Assembly (NCBI GenBank): GCA_963662175.1 | Contig: OY759219.1 | Location: 27,074,908 to 27,138,907 of the forward strand | From: Aradus depressus | Lineage: Eukaryota > Arthropoda > Insecta > Hemiptera > Aradidae | Reading direction: 5' to 3' | Length of the DNA stretch: 64,000 nucleotides | Notes under the pieces: model-generated | Database searches by the model: none | Seen by the model: the letters and a program-made list of their open reading frames with translations, nothing else | What the model was told of the DNA's origin: nothing | Shown: in pieces, positions 1 through 10,363 of the stretch | How positions within the stretch are numbered: position 1 is the stretch's first letter | Layout: each line of letters begins with the position of its first letter | Made by a program: the position numbers and the translations under genes

Positions 1-368
1 TCGAGTAACCCCTTGTTTTGAGTAATATGATTCAAGGTTGGAGGAAGCGAACATTGATGTCATATATACGTTTATCCAAGAAATTTTTCTATCATCAAAT
101 TACATTTTGACAATTACATATTGACTCGATAAATCAGATACGTCCAAACTAAACGGATATCTGGAATATCTGACACCATATTTCATCCCTCTGTACCTTG
201 GGAAGCCTCTCGATATTCAATATCCCCTCCGACATACCTGATAAATCCTGGGCCAATCCGAGATAGATTTGTCACCATTTCATAGATCAGGTTTCATTAT
301 ATTAATTATACCTATTAAAAATATCGATAAATATTGTTAACTAAAATTTGCAGTTGAATAACCAACAA
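1..368. other. Non-coding left edge
   Basis: No open frame of note and no repeat family that I can assign. AT-rich sequence before the first CTTCCCC copy. Confidence 0.5.
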
Positions 369-708
369 TTACTTCCCCAGTGTAAATTTTAAAAAGTAAG
401 TTTCCTCTCTCTCTCTCTCTCTCAGTAAAGCCAAATTAGCGATTTAGTTGAAAATAAATGTGTGTCTTACTCAGGACCTCTGAATCCTACTGTATTTCGT
501 GTTCATACATTCGTTACGTCAACGGTTATTAGGGTTTTTGAATTAAACCTCTCCTTTGATCCCCCCCCCCCCCCCCCTTCCTTTTGACCGATTTCGCTAA
601 ACCTTTATAGATATCGTCCATTTTGGGTTTTTGGATTCACATATAAAATATCGTATCGATATATTCATTCCATCAAGAGTTATTTTGTTTACAGACAAAC
701 AGGAAATT
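369..708 (+). repeat. CTTCCCC element, 3'-truncated copy
   Basis: Starts with the family's left end (ACTTCCCCAG followed by an AT-rich stretch), then the internal block with GGCAGTTATTAGGGTTTTTG-like sequence, the CCGATTT..GCT motif and the GTATCGATA..ATTCATT motif. A CT microsatellite (403-424) and an 18-base C tract (560-577) sit inside it. Non-coding. Confidence 0.75.
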
Positions 709-737
709 TTAGTTCTCCAGTTATACCAAGAATTATT

Positions 738-1500
738 ATGTGTATAACTAAGTTATGTAATCGAATTTTCACCGGAATTTCATGTTTTCCAACCCCATGA
801 TTCGAAAAATGAAAGATATATTTCTTGTCTGTCTGTGTAACTCTGGCAACCCCAGATAGAATAAATGTATCGGCACAAAATTTTATATGTGTATCCAGAA
901 CCCGTTAAATCCGCAAAAAAAAAAAATTAAATAGAGGGGGGGCTTCACCCTCTAATAACTACCTACAGATGTAATGAAAAAAAAAAATCATATTTAAATA
1001 TGGGGGAAGATTAATAGTTATCACTCCAATGGTGATTTGAATTTAAATATTTCTTTTAAAATGATATTTACCGAAATTATATTTTTTTCGACCCTTGATT
1101 TCAAAAATGAAAACAATTTTAAAATTTTATGTCGACACATTTATTACATGTGCATGGCTCTTATTGATGTTTTGGGATGACATTTTTTATTTTATTTTTT
1201 CATTTCTGGTATCAGGGGTCAGAAAATACGAAATTCCGATGAAAAATCATCTAAAATTGTATTATTAAATTCCTATTAGGATAACAAATAATTTTCAGCA
1301 AAATCGCCCAAAGGAAAGGACAGAACAGATGAGAGACAATCCAAAAAGATCAATAACAGGCGATGTAATAAATGTATCATGAAATTTTATGTGTTTCATT
1401 TTTGGAATCAGGGGTCGAAAAACTTTTCGTTGAAAAAATCAACATGCAATTTTTGAACGATTATTTGTCATAACTTCCCCTATACTTTGTAAAATAAAAC
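738..1500. repeat. CTTCCCC element fragments, mixed orientation
   Basis: Several decayed pieces. The stretch beginning near 738 (AAGTTATGTAATCG) is a minus-strand copy entered from its right end. The stretch near 1380-1490 ends in ATAACTTCCCCTATACTT, the plus-strand right end. Boundaries between pieces are approximate. Confidence 0.55.
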
Positions 1501-1539
1501 GGGAGGAAGATAATGATGAAACTTTCTGAACGACCAAAT

Positions 1540-2031
1540 AAATGGATGCCCTTATAGATTTAATTTAGTTAATATTTCTTCTTGTCTTTTAATAATTGCC
1601 CCCTTCTGCCAAGACAATAAAATGGGATGCTTCTCTGCCACTGGGGGGTGGATTGGCGGGTGGCAATCCCCCAAATTGTCGCGCCCCCACAAACCCTCCT
1701 CAACAATAACCCTGATGGATTTCAGCATTGTTTCTTGGGGGGTACCATTACCAAACCAACCCCTGGGCTTAGGTTCCAACCCTTCCATTATTTCGACATA
1801 TATTTTTTTTTTTCGTTTTTGTTTTTCAACCCTTTTATTGTACGCACCTTGGAAAACACAACTCCCCACCCCAGTATAAAAAAAAAAAAACGCATAAACA
1901 TTAAGTAGACAAAAAAAGAGCATTCTGGCTCATTGTTTACTCAAAAGGGGTTTCAGACCCTGTGTGTTCCTTGCTAAAATGCTGACGTGCAACAATCATT
2001 TTCATTTAGTCAAAGAACAACTCATATCATT
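1540..2031. other. Unassigned GC-richer stretch
   Basis: Locally GC-richer sequence (1620-1800) flanked by T- and A-rich runs. Frames are open on both strands (up to 123 codons on minus, 1552-1923) but the translations are low-complexity and show no motif that I recognise. Treated as non-coding. Confidence 0.35.
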
Positions 2032-2215
2032 TTACAGCGGAATCAGCAGAAGGAGGGGGGGGGGGGGGGGGTCGAGAGAAGAGGGGTCGACTTAAATATC
2101 CTAATAACTGCTGATGAGTGAATGTATCGATACAGACTTTAGTATGCGGATTCTGAAACAGTCGATTGGCTTTGGAGGGAGAAAGCGAAAATACAATTGA
2201 TTAATTCATGCTGGA
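2032..2215 (-). repeat. CTTCCCC element fragment (minus)
   Basis: Contains the complement of the internal block (AATAACTGCTGATG..AATGTATCGATA) and the left-end region (GGAGGGAGAAAGCGAAAAT). A G tract at 2056-2070 lies where the family has its C-rich CCTCCCC segment. Confidence 0.7.
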
Positions 2216-2391
2216 AATATTATTTAATTTGTAAAAATTTGTTTCCTGAAGTCCTACCTTTCCAACCGCTTCTTCAGGGTTCGTCAGTTGAAGGACTTTC
2301 GTGTTGATTTTATTTTATTTTTATTATTATTGTTTTATGTTTATTAATATTTAAATTGCAGAGACCATTATTATTTTATTATGTATGGATG

Positions 2392-2392
<1 letters not shown>

Positions 2393-2444
<52 letters not shown>
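2393..2444. repeat. (TA)n microsatellite
   Basis: About 50 bp of alternating TA inside a 600 bp AT-rich stretch (2220-2820) that has no open frame of note. Confidence 0.95.
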
Positions 2445-2448
<4 letters not shown>

Positions 2449-2859
2449 TTACCTATTAGTTTTTACATAATCATATATGCTTTCGTTGTATATATTTTTA
2501 ATTTATTTTTTTCATATATTTAATGTTTAATGTCATTCATCAAATTTACTTATAGTTTATACTGGTTGTAAATACTCACAATATAAAAAATATATAGAAA
2601 AAAATAAATAAAATAAAAAATAAATTTGTTTGTAGTAAAAATGTTGAGAGAGAGCAATAAAAGGAGATAATCATTTAATTTTTTTTTTTTTTTTGCCGTC
2701 TGACCGCATAAAAAAACTTTTTCATAACAATATTAATGACTTTCCGCATTGGAAAATTTCATTCTTGATACAATGCATTTTTCAGAATAAAAAATAAAAA
2801 AACTAGGTAGCCAGGAAATGGATTCTATGATTATGGCACTTTTCTGAATGTCCCCTTTG

Positions 2860-3530
2860 GGCCAATAAATAAATAAATTGAATTGAACAGAATAAAGTTA
2901 TTCTGAAAGTCAGTAGTGTTCAATGCATTCTGCTGTTTGCAAAAACTGAGCTGAAGGCATATCTGTATAAAAAACTCAGTTAATGTTTTAATTACTATCA
3001 GTAACTTCTCGCCTTGTATGTTCTTTATGAATATATTAATACTATATAGATTTCAATTGAATTCAATGGATTTTTTCTAGCCTTTTTGTAGACAACAGCT
3101 GTTTTTGCACCAAATTCTTTTCACAATGTGTTCTTTGTATGTTGAAGAATATTTTTATATTAAGTTTTTACGTTGGAACACTGAAAAAAACGGCTCAAAA
3201 AAAGTGGTGTCCGAATGTAAGCAGAAAAGGGCTTCGCCCGGATTTTTACATTTGAAATCGAAAAATTCTATTTCGCGCGAAAACCTTGTCTCTCAATTGA
3301 TTTCAATGGCGATTTCAGTGGTATGTTCGATTTCAGATTTTTTTATTAGTAAACCATCGTCACCGTGTCCAAGATGGTTCGTGGCAAATTTCAATGTGAT
3401 CGCTAAAGGGGTTTAGGAGGAGTACGAGTACAACGAAATACATGAGTCGCCTAAGAAAGAGCTTCGTAAACTCAGCTCAATAAATTGAATTGAACTGAAT
3501 TAAGTTATTCTGAAAGACAGTAGTTTCATT
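2860..3530 (+). repeat. Direct repeat around two AATAAATTGAATTGAA tails
   Basis: The 40-odd bp ending in GTTATTCTGAAAG.CAGTAG occurs at about 2872-2921 and again at about 3480-3529. Both follow an A-rich TAAATTGAATTGAA stretch that looks like the 3' tail of a retroposon. The 103-codon open frame between them (3105-3416) has no recognisable domain. A retroposon whose flanks are duplicated is a possible reading, but the duplicate is too long for a simple target-site duplication. Confidence 0.4.
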
Positions 3531-3991
3531 TGAAGACAAAACACTCAATTTATCTAAGAATAGAAATTCCTGGAAGATTGGAGGCATCAAATATATACTA
3601 GAACATAACAGATTTCATTCTTATTTCACTAATCCTGCACGGTGACAATTTCACAACGGTTATACCTAGAAATTTTAAAATAAGCAACAAAATAAATAAA
3701 CTAAAGAGACAGAAACATTACATAGGGAAATTATAGTTCTATTTTCTATAATATAATAGAGCTTAGACATAGATAGGAGTGTCAAAGAAATATACGATGT
3801 ACGAGTGTCAATAATACTGGCTGAATAGGGTTAGGCAGACAGCTGGTTGGGCGTATAAAACATTTTGTCAGACCATTATACTGAGAGAAACAAACAGGCA
3901 GAGAAATAGGAGATCGTAAAGAGTACAAGAAGTATGTCAGTCTCTATCGATTTAGGTAGGTGTAGACGTTGTAGCTTTAATCGATATTGGG
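3531..3991. other. Unassigned non-coding sequence
   Basis: No repeat or coding signal recognised. It joins at 3992 a short CTTCCCC left end (CCCCAGAACGAATTAATCAA) running to about 4030. Confidence 0.4.
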
Positions 3992-4033
3992 TACGTCCCC
4001 AGAACGAATTAATCAACAGATTAATCGCTTTCA

Positions 4034-4312
4034 AGGTCATATCGCCTTCTACCAGAACGTTGTTTTGTCATTGTAGTGAACATGAGCCCGACTCTTCGAT
4101 GGGCGTCCCAAAGTTTGCCTACCATAGCTTTTTATTCACCAAGGGTAGGGGGTCAACAACGAGTACCAGACATCGTACAGGCTCGGGACCATCGCTTAAC
4201 GTCCCATCTGAAAGACTTAAAAAGATAATGTTTTTTTTTTGTATATTTGAGGGTAATCTATGAAACTACTTCGTCCGGGCTTGAACTACCCTCCTATCAG
4301 CGGGACCGAACA
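4034..4312 (-). mobile_element. SINE-1 fragment (minus), decayed
   Basis: Complement of the SINE-1 body: CATATCGCC, TCTACCAGA, GAGCCCGACTCT, the CGAGTACC..GACATCGTACAGGCTCG block and GCTTAACGTCCCATC. The 5' head with the pol III boxes is missing or degraded beyond 4223; 4270-4312 keeps a scrap. Confidence 0.75.
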
Positions 4313-4539
4313 GCGCCAATCTGCCCTCCTCCCCGCCCCTTCTTTTGGGTGATCATCCGGAGAATCTGTCCAAATTAATTCAGTTCCTAATCAAAATTTC
4401 CGTATTAGAGTTGTTGTGAACCTTCCTAAAATATATATATCTGAATCAAATTTATTTCCTACATTTTTTTTTTTTTTTAATTTATTTATTTTTGTTATTG
4501 CAAATTCTTGGCTTCATAATTTATTATTAATAATTTTAT

Positions 4540-4928
4540 TTGCTTAATATTCTCGTAGCGTTGTTCGAAATATGTAATGTCTTGGGGCCCTCTGGTACCA
4601 TAGCGGATGTGCACTGGCTCGCCGGGGGGGGGGGGGGGGGGGGGGGCTGGGGGAGACACCACCGGGCTCTCTGGACTGAAGAGTCCAAGGCTTGGACGTG
4701 TCTGAAACCGTCCACACCCTCGTTCTCAAGCTATCCCACCACTAGCCATGTTAATGCTATATCATATTACGTACATGACAATAGCCCGGGGGTGCCTTGC
4801 TCTGTCCCTCATGTCGGGTCGGGCCGCCGGCTGGGGACTAGCAGGAGACTCAATCAAATGTAGCATGGGGCACCCATGAGCCTTCAGGGTTAAACTGCCC
4901 CTTAAAAAAAAAAAAAAAAAAAAAAAAA
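4540..4928 (+). mobile_element. Possible retroposon 3' end with poly(A)
   Basis: GC-rich stretch, unlike its surroundings, ending in a 24-base A run (4905-4928). A G tract of about 24 bases lies at 4623-4646. The A tail and abrupt composition change suggest the 3' UTR of a LINE or a processed transcript. No coding motif is readable. Confidence 0.4.
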
Positions 4929-5206
4929 CTACAATGTCATATCGTCTATTACCAGAGCGCTCTTTCGTCACTCTGGTGGACATGAGCCTGACTCTTCTAT
5001 GGGAGTCCTACATACACACTACACTAAATTTATCTTCACCTAGAGTAGGGGGTCCTGACGTGGTGGTCTCTTAACGTCCCATCTGCAGGACGACGTGCTC
5101 ATGGGCTTTTCACCTCCCAGACAAAAAAAAACCTAAAAGCCTCGGCCGGGATCCGAACCCGCGATCTTGCACGCTATCTCTGAGTTACCGACGCCCACTC
5201 TCAGCG
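4929..5206 (-). mobile_element. SINE-1 copy (minus), near full length
   Basis: Reads on the minus strand from a degraded head (ACTCAGAGATAG; box B-like GGTTCGGATCCC) through the body to the TACCAGAGCGCTCTTTCGTC block at the other end. Box B lies at about 5150-5160. Confidence 0.8.
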
Positions 5207-5207
5207 C

Positions 5208-5452
5208 TTCGGAATCCTCATACTCAATTTTGTGTCGATTTTTTCATTAAATCGGCAGTTATTGGGGTTTTTGAGGCGTGTTCTCCTCCTCTAGTCCCCC
5301 CACTTTCCTTCGGCCTATTTCGCTGAAAATTAATAGGTGTTATAGGTAATTTACATGGCGAACATTGCGTCGATATATTATTACATCAGCAGTTATTAGA
5401 GGGTTCTCAGACACACACATAAACAATCATTTTTTTTTTTTTTTTTTTTTTT
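5208..5452 (+). repeat. CTTCCCC element fragment
   Basis: Begins inside the family at the ..TCCTCATACT.AATTTTGTGTCGAT motif, has two GGCAGTTATTRG-like units and ends in a T run, as the family does before its right third. Confidence 0.7.
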
Positions 5453-6425
5453 TTCGATACTACGTTAGATCTTTCTTTCATAAATCAGGAGTGCTTGTTC
5501 GTCGGTCCTTGTTATTGTCAATGTTTCAGAACCGTAAGTTAACACTGGACGAATCAAGGTGTTGTAGTTCCAGCTTTGTTGCCCTAGAAAGCAACTTACT
5601 TCTGAGGCTATAAAAAACGAAGTCCGCTATCTGGGCCTCATACTCGACAAACGACTAACTTGGAATCCTCACACGAGACTGAAAATACAAGAAATGAACA
5701 GACGTTATAAACTTCCACTAAGAATACTAGACAAAAGATCCTAACTTTGACAACAAAACGACTTATATACAACGCAATACTCAAACCTATGTGGACTTAC
5801 GGACTTGAACTCTGGGGTTCTGCCATACAATAGCCAATGCTCCTTACTACGTCTCCAACAAAACCCTTCATCTCACTGACCTTAACGTACCTTTCATCAT
5901 TGAAGTCGCTAAATCCAAATATAAAAAATTATTTTCCCTTCTTAGTTCCCACAATAATCCTCTAGTCCGTGCCCTCCATTCTGCCATACTTCCTCAACGA
6001 CGGCTTAAGCGTCAATGGCCTAGAGACCTCCAGAGCAGAAGCAGTGACAGTGAAAATGATTAGCTATAAACGAGAGAAAAACAGTGACTAGGGGGAGTGT
6101 CACCACTGGGTGATTTCTCCCCTCATGACATTTTGACATTGCCATTACCTCTTTATTAGCACATTTGCTTGTTGTATTTATTTGTATACAGTTGTAAATA
6201 GCTATTTGTAAATAAAAAAACTAAAAAAAAACTTCTGAGGTGACGCCGGAGTTCAAAGAAGCAGCGGTTGGACTTGGTGATCCTGCTTCTTATTTCATTT
6301 GAGAGGTTATTGTCCACATTAACCTGACACCCTAGGTAGGTGAACTCATTTTTCTGAAGAAGTATGGACCAATATGAACTTCTTCATTAGGTCTTACCTC
6401 TTGACCAGTGACCATATACTTTGTT
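5453..6425 (-). pseudogene. RTE-like LINE reverse transcriptase remnant, split by an insertion
   Basis: On the minus strand 6425-6241 encodes a run with the motif FTYLGCQV followed by NEIRSRI and NRCFFELRRHLRS, the segment after the catalytic YADD block in RTE/BovB-type reverse transcriptases (establishing strand and reading continuity along that family). The coding trace resumes at 5597-5453 with LLSRATK, then after a frameshift RPVLTYGSETLT, which is the family's usual next motif. The two parts are separated by a plus-strand Jockey-like insert (5608-6230) bounded by the 10 bp duplication ACTTCTGAGG. Only about 110 residues remain, with stops and frame changes, so it is dead. The clade call is by motif similarity read by eye. 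Confidence 0.7.
5608..6230 (+). mobile_element. Jockey-like LINE 3' end (family J-A), 5'-truncated
   Basis: Starts within the reverse transcriptase domain: the plus strand gives VRYLGLILDKRLTWNPHTRLK, with NRRYKL soon after, the post-catalytic region of Jockey-type polymerases. Frameshifts and a stop follow, then a readable tail with NPLVRAL and RRLKRQWPRDL, a 3' UTR and a short A-rich tail (CTAAAAAAAAA). The 10 bp target-site duplication ACTTCTGAGG (5598-5607 and 6231-6240) defines both ends exactly. Roughly 620 bp of an element that would normally be several kb, as expected for target-primed reverse transcription that stopped early. A second 3' end of the same family lies at 46822-47189. 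Confidence 0.85.
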
Positions 6426-6869
6426 TTCGAAGAATAGTTCAATAATTAAATATTAATTTGAAAATAATATGATAAACAAAATAAATAAAATAAATCACTA
6501 TAATAAATGTCTATAATGTTTGAGACTAGCTATAACTACCCACCGGCTTTCTTGTCAATTTGTTTTCCATTCTAAACCCGGAATGTTGGTTGCTCATCCA
6601 TTATTCAAGAATAAAAACAGTTTCTTATTTTAGGTAGGTACCTACATTTTTATGGATGTCGTAAATAGTCTGTAAATCTCATTTTAGACAGAACTACCTG
6701 ACTAGGATATATGATAAGAAGTCGGCGCCAAGCGGGATGTCTTCGGAAAGGATCAAACATCTTAAAATACATACACAATTAACTGACATCCAAAAAACTA
6801 TTAAAAAAAATATCCGAAACCAAAAACATAAGTTATACAACCAATAATAATAATTGAATAAAAATATAT
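6426..6869. other. Unassigned AT-rich sequence
   Basis: No open frame or repeat family recognised. Confidence 0.4.
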
Positions 6870-7140
6870 GAGTATAAATATATTATAGGATTTTATTATT
6901 ACCAACGACGCTCTATCTCTCCATACCCCTTCTCATAATCATTTCATAATGGCATTACTGGGTATATGAAAGTAATGAGTTGGTGTCAGCGGTATTTTTT
7001 GTTTCAATGTACAGCGTAATCCTTAGAGTGACTTTTTTATAAACAGAAATGCCAATATGAAAATATTTTGAGAAGGGAAGGGGTGATCTGTAAGTGTCGT
7101 TGATTTAAGATAATCCTGTAATGGCCATATAACATGAAGG
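6870..7140. mobile_element. Short foldback (MITE-like), GGCCATTACAGG family
   Basis: Two inverted arms, about 6884-6935 (ACCAACGACGCTCTATCTC..CCCCTTCTCA) and 7065-7130 (GAGAAGGGAAGGGGTGATCTGTAAGTGTCGTTG complement). Single-arm relatives occur near 28995-29085, 40505-40580 and 60705-60790, each with TTATACC..AC followed by ACAGATCWCTC and pyrimidine-rich sequence. No coding capacity. Confidence 0.55.
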
Positions 7141-7261
7141 AAAATAGTTAAATTGTAGTAACCATAATAAAAAAATATAAACATATATATACCCACCCTT
7201 CCCCAAATTAAATTATATTATTCTTAATTTTCAAGTTCACAGTAAAAAAATAAAAATAAAT

Positions 7262-7606
7262 TGAGAGGGCACCGGTAGCTCAGTGGTATGCGTGCTTGTC
7301 TTCTGAGCTCAAGATCGTGGATTCGAAACCCGACCTAGGCCCTTAGTTTATTTTATCTGGGAGGTAAAATAAACTTAAGCACGCCGTCCTTCGGAAGGGA
7401 CGTTGGAATGGTCCCGAGCCTGTACGATGTCAGGTACTCGTTAAAGACCCCTGCCCTAAGTGAATAAAAATTTAGGATAGGCAAAATTTAGGACTCCCAC
7501 AGTAGAGTCGGGCTCATGTCCACCAGAGTGACGAAAGAGCGCTCTGGTAGTAGGCGATATGACCTCGTAGTTAAAGCCCGGGCATGAGTCATAAAACCTA
7601 ACCTAA
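7262..7606 (+). mobile_element. SINE-1, full length
   Basis: tRNA-derived head with box A TAGCTCAGTGG (about 7275) and a box B-like GGATTCGAAACCC (7319-7331), then the family body (GCACGCCGTCCTTCGG, GACGTT, CGATGTCAGGTACTCG, AGAGTCGGGCTCATGTCC) and the 3' end GCCCGGGCATGAGTCATAAA followed by CCTAACCTAACC. The pol III promoter is internal, as in other tRNA-derived SINEs. Mobilisation would need a partner LINE that I cannot identify. Confidence 0.9.
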
Positions 7607-7734
7607 CCATATAAGATATATATATTTTTTTTTCTTATTTTTTTTTAAGTTTTTCATAAAAACAAGCAATAACTAGGCGATACAAAATAAACTATATTTT
7701 CAAAAATTTCCTACAAAATTTTATTTTTCATTCT

Positions 7735-8300
7735 TTGAGGCGCTATAACTTTTGTCGTATTGATTCTATCTCAAATCTCAGAATTTATTATTTTTTACAG
7801 TTTTTTTCAGTTTGAAGGTTCCGCTGATCACGTATTGATAATTTTCACGATTATGTCTGTTTGTGCATCTTTGTATGTGATCGGAACTTTATGAGCGCTC
7901 TAACTCAGAGACTATTCTAGCTATGAAATTGAAATTTGAAATGTAGATGTCACATGTGCTAAAGTAAAATTGAATAGATTTTGACTGAAATAAAATTAAG
8001 GCCACTTTATTTCGGGATTCAAAGTCTCGTCAAATAAAACAAAAAGGCACTTTTCTTATGAAATATATTTTTTTTGTCAAAAATCATCCTGAAGTATCAT
8101 TTTGAAATAATTTTTTCTTAGACATTCGCTTGATTTACGTGGTAACTGTTAATCCTATCAAAAAATTAATCCTTACAAAAATGTACCTTATTAAATTTAC
8201 AATCATTTTATTGTCCTCACGTTTGAGATAGGAGCAAAACGAACAAAATTATAGCACCACAAAATGTTAAATATGTTTCCATAGAAAATATTTGAAAGTG
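7735..8300 (+). repeat. GAGCGCTC repeat, long copy
   Basis: Non-coding dispersed family recognised from copies at 38520, 40094, 50410 and 51410: ACTTTRTGAGCGCTCTAACTC, GTAGCTATGAA.TTGAAATTTGAAATG, CACATGTGCTAA, GACCACTTTA, then TTACGYG.TAACTGTTA and a pyrimidine-poor tail. No ends with inverted repeats or an A tail could be defined. Confidence 0.7.
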
Positions 8301-8390
8301 ATATTTAAATTGTATCAAAGCAAAGAATTTTAAAATATATTTTTATTACTTATTGGGGATTTATTTTACTTATTACTTATATGGGGTGCC

Positions 8391-8430
8391 GGTAGCTCAG
8401 TGGTATGCGTGCTTGCTTACTGAGCTTAAC
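8391..8430 (+). mobile_element. SINE-1 head fragment
   Basis: Only about 40 bp of the 5' head with box A (GGTAGCTCAGTGGTATGCG) is present and it stops before box B. The following 330 bp (8431-8761) is AT-rich with no feature that I can name. Confidence 0.75.
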
Positions 8431-8761
8431 TGAATAAATCGACATAAGAGCATTTTACAATAATTTTTAAAAATAAATTAATATTATTACAATGATTAAT
8501 AGAAGAAATTTTTATAATTATTTATGGATATTATGATTGTTGTTGATTCCTGTTTGTTTTTCTTCTAATTTATCAAGGCTACTTTAAACCTGTTACGAAG
8601 CAGACGTCAGTTTAAATGATGAATAAACAAATAAATCAAATTGTAGAATTATTTTTCAACAAACGATGTTATTATCTATAAATTATATAACAAATAATTC
8701 ATGGGCAAGTGGGAGGTTATGAAACAACATCAAGAAAAAAAAGTCGTTGATGGATCACCGG

Positions 8762-8904
8762 CTATGTACTTCCCCAGAACGAATTAATCAATTAACTTTT
8801 CGTTCCCCCTCCAAAACCAGTCGACCTAATATTCAACAGTTGACTCCTGAATCCTCATACTAAATTTTATGTGATACATTCTTTACATCGGCAGTTATTA
8901 GGGA
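8762..8904 (+). repeat. CTTCCCC element, left end
   Basis: Has the terminal hairpin region (GGATCACCGGCTATGTA) and ACTTCCCCAGAACGAATTAA, then the usual internal sequence until it is cut by the hammerhead foldback that follows. Confidence 0.75.
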
Positions 8905-9515
8905 ATTTATACAAACGACTGTTCGTTTACGGTATTAAGTGTCACAGGTTGTAAAATAAACTACAGTCTGACCTCTCACAGATTTTATTGATATTTGCTA
9001 GCCAGCTTTCGAGATGCACTTATCATCATTTTAAAAATTTAAAAAACGTGCATAAAAAAACTAACAACTGAGTTGTGACATATATAGAAATAACACATCA
9101 TCTGTCCCCATCCATGAAATTTTAAATTGCTAAAGTAGTTAGTTTTTTATGGGCATTTATTTTAATTTTTTTATATTTTATTTAATAAAACATTTTAATT
9201 ATGTTAAAAAAATTATTTTATCAGTATGCCTGATGATGAGGGCAACCTCGAAAACCGGCTAGCGAAAATCTGTATAAGGTCAGACTATATTTTATTTACA
9301 CACTAAAGGAATATAAACTCCACACACTACTTGTCAATATTTTCACTATATTGACAAGTAGTGTTTGGAGTTTATATTCCTTAGTGTGTGTATATCCCTT
9401 TATCCTGTACATTATGCATTTTCACAAAGTAGACCAGGAATCAGTTCAATACTTATATTTTATTTTACAACCTGTGAAATAATCACTTCTCAATACATCA
9501 GCCATTTTCAAATTA
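8905..9515. mobile_element. Hammerhead foldback HFE-A1/A2, with HFE-G nested inside
   Basis: Left arm is on minus (8905-9031) and right arm on plus (9225-9297, resuming 9466-9515). Each arm carries the family A series: hammerhead-like core, AGC.GGCTAGC, ATCTGTGAGAGGTCAGACT-like, ACAACCTGTGA. The spacer of about 190 bp has the motif CATGAAATTTTAAATTG also found in the other A units. In the right arm the core CTGATGA is at 9230-9236 with helix II GAGG/CCTC. In the left arm the first core base is mutated (ATGATGA). Confidence 0.7.
9298..9453. mobile_element. Foldback element HFE-G with 12 bp target-site duplication
   Basis: Inserted in the right arm of HFE-A and bounded by TATATTTTATTT at 9286-9297 and 9454-9465. 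The first 100 bp is a near-perfect palindrome (about 9299-9395, centre near 9347) with arms reading CACTAAAGGAATATAAACTC and its complement. About 55 bp of non-palindromic sequence follow. No hammerhead core is readable in it. Confidence 0.75.
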
Positions 9516-9645
9516 ATATCTAACTATGATAATATATAATTAATATCTAACTATGATAATATATAATTAATATCTAACTATGATAATATATAATTAATAT
9601 CTAACTATGATAATATATAATTAATATCTAACTACGATATATTAG
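9512..9645 (+). repeat. 27 bp tandem repeat, about 5 copies
   Basis: Unit AATTAATATCTAACTATGAT plus AATATAT. It starts exactly where the HFE-A tail (CAGCCATTTTCAAATTAATAT) ends, so the array probably grew from that 3' tail. Confidence 0.9.
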
Positions 9646-9689
9646 TAACGGGGATATGTAGTTTGTTGGCCGTGTTGAATGTGCATACA

Positions 9690-9900
9690 AGGCTGTGTTG
9701 ACATGCCGCCTTAGATTGAATAACGCAACAAAACGATACGAAATGAAAGTGTCAGAGTTCTGAAAGCAAACCTATCTACTTAACCGATAGAACATCAGGG
9801 CGCCTTTTGACTGTCAGAATAACTCAGCGTCAACTCCCACGTCGGTCTACAACTAGCTGACAACTTTAATTGAAAAAGAGAAATTGAAAAAGGTAAAACT
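9690..9900 (-). mobile_element. SINE-3 copy (minus), decayed
   Basis: Shares GACTGAAAGCA-like, TTTTGACTGTCAGA and TCAACTCCCACGTCG with the better copy at 11925-12160. The box B region is lost. Confidence 0.55.
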
Positions 9901-10011
9901 TCATGGTTCCAAATTTAATATTTTATAAAAATTAGTACCACCTGATTATAAATACCAACTATAATACATTTTCTATTAATAGGATCTCGTAAACATTCAA
10001 CACTTACAGTA

Positions 10012-10041
10012 CTAATAATAATAATAATAATAATAATAATA
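10012..10041 (+). repeat. (TAA)n microsatellite
   Basis: About 10 TAA units. Confidence 0.9.
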
Positions 10042-10137
10042 TTTATTTATGTTTAATCATAACATGGTATAATAAGATAAGTCTGAAATTTGTGCATTTT
10101 TTTGATAACGTAGATGTTTTTTAAACTTCTCTGGGAT

Positions 10138-10355
10138 GTTCCACTGTTGGTTGTTTCCGGCATTTTTTTCCAGAGGTGTCTTCTTATTTTTTGGACTACA
10201 TTTCGGGACACTTACACGTCCCTTCTTCTGGTCACTATGAATCTAGTTCACCTAGTTTGAGCAGAAGAAGGGACGTGTAAGTGTCCCGAAATATAGTCCA
10301 AAAAATAAGAAGACACCTCTGGAAAAAAATGCCGGAAACAACCAACAACGTAGAG
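10138..10355. mobile_element. Hammerhead-like foldback HFE-F1
   Basis: Perfectly matching arms of about 95 bp around a 25 bp centre (about 10240-10262). Each arm reads AGAAGAAGGGACGTGTAAGT then GTCCCGAAAT, that is a CAGAAGA-like core, a 5 bp helix II GGGAC/GTCCC, then GAAA. A single-arm copy with a 14 bp target-site duplication lies at 15359-15471. Confidence 0.7.
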
Positions 10356-10363
10356 GTTAGAAA

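Noticed and set aside
1552..1923. 123-codon minus frame with plus frames on top
   Set aside because: Low-complexity aromatic and lysine runs, overlapping open frames on both strands and no recognisable domain.
8905..9031. Left arm of HFE-A1 as an active hammerhead
   Set aside because: The first invariant core base is changed (ATGATGA) and helix II is not complementary, so only the architecture is kept.
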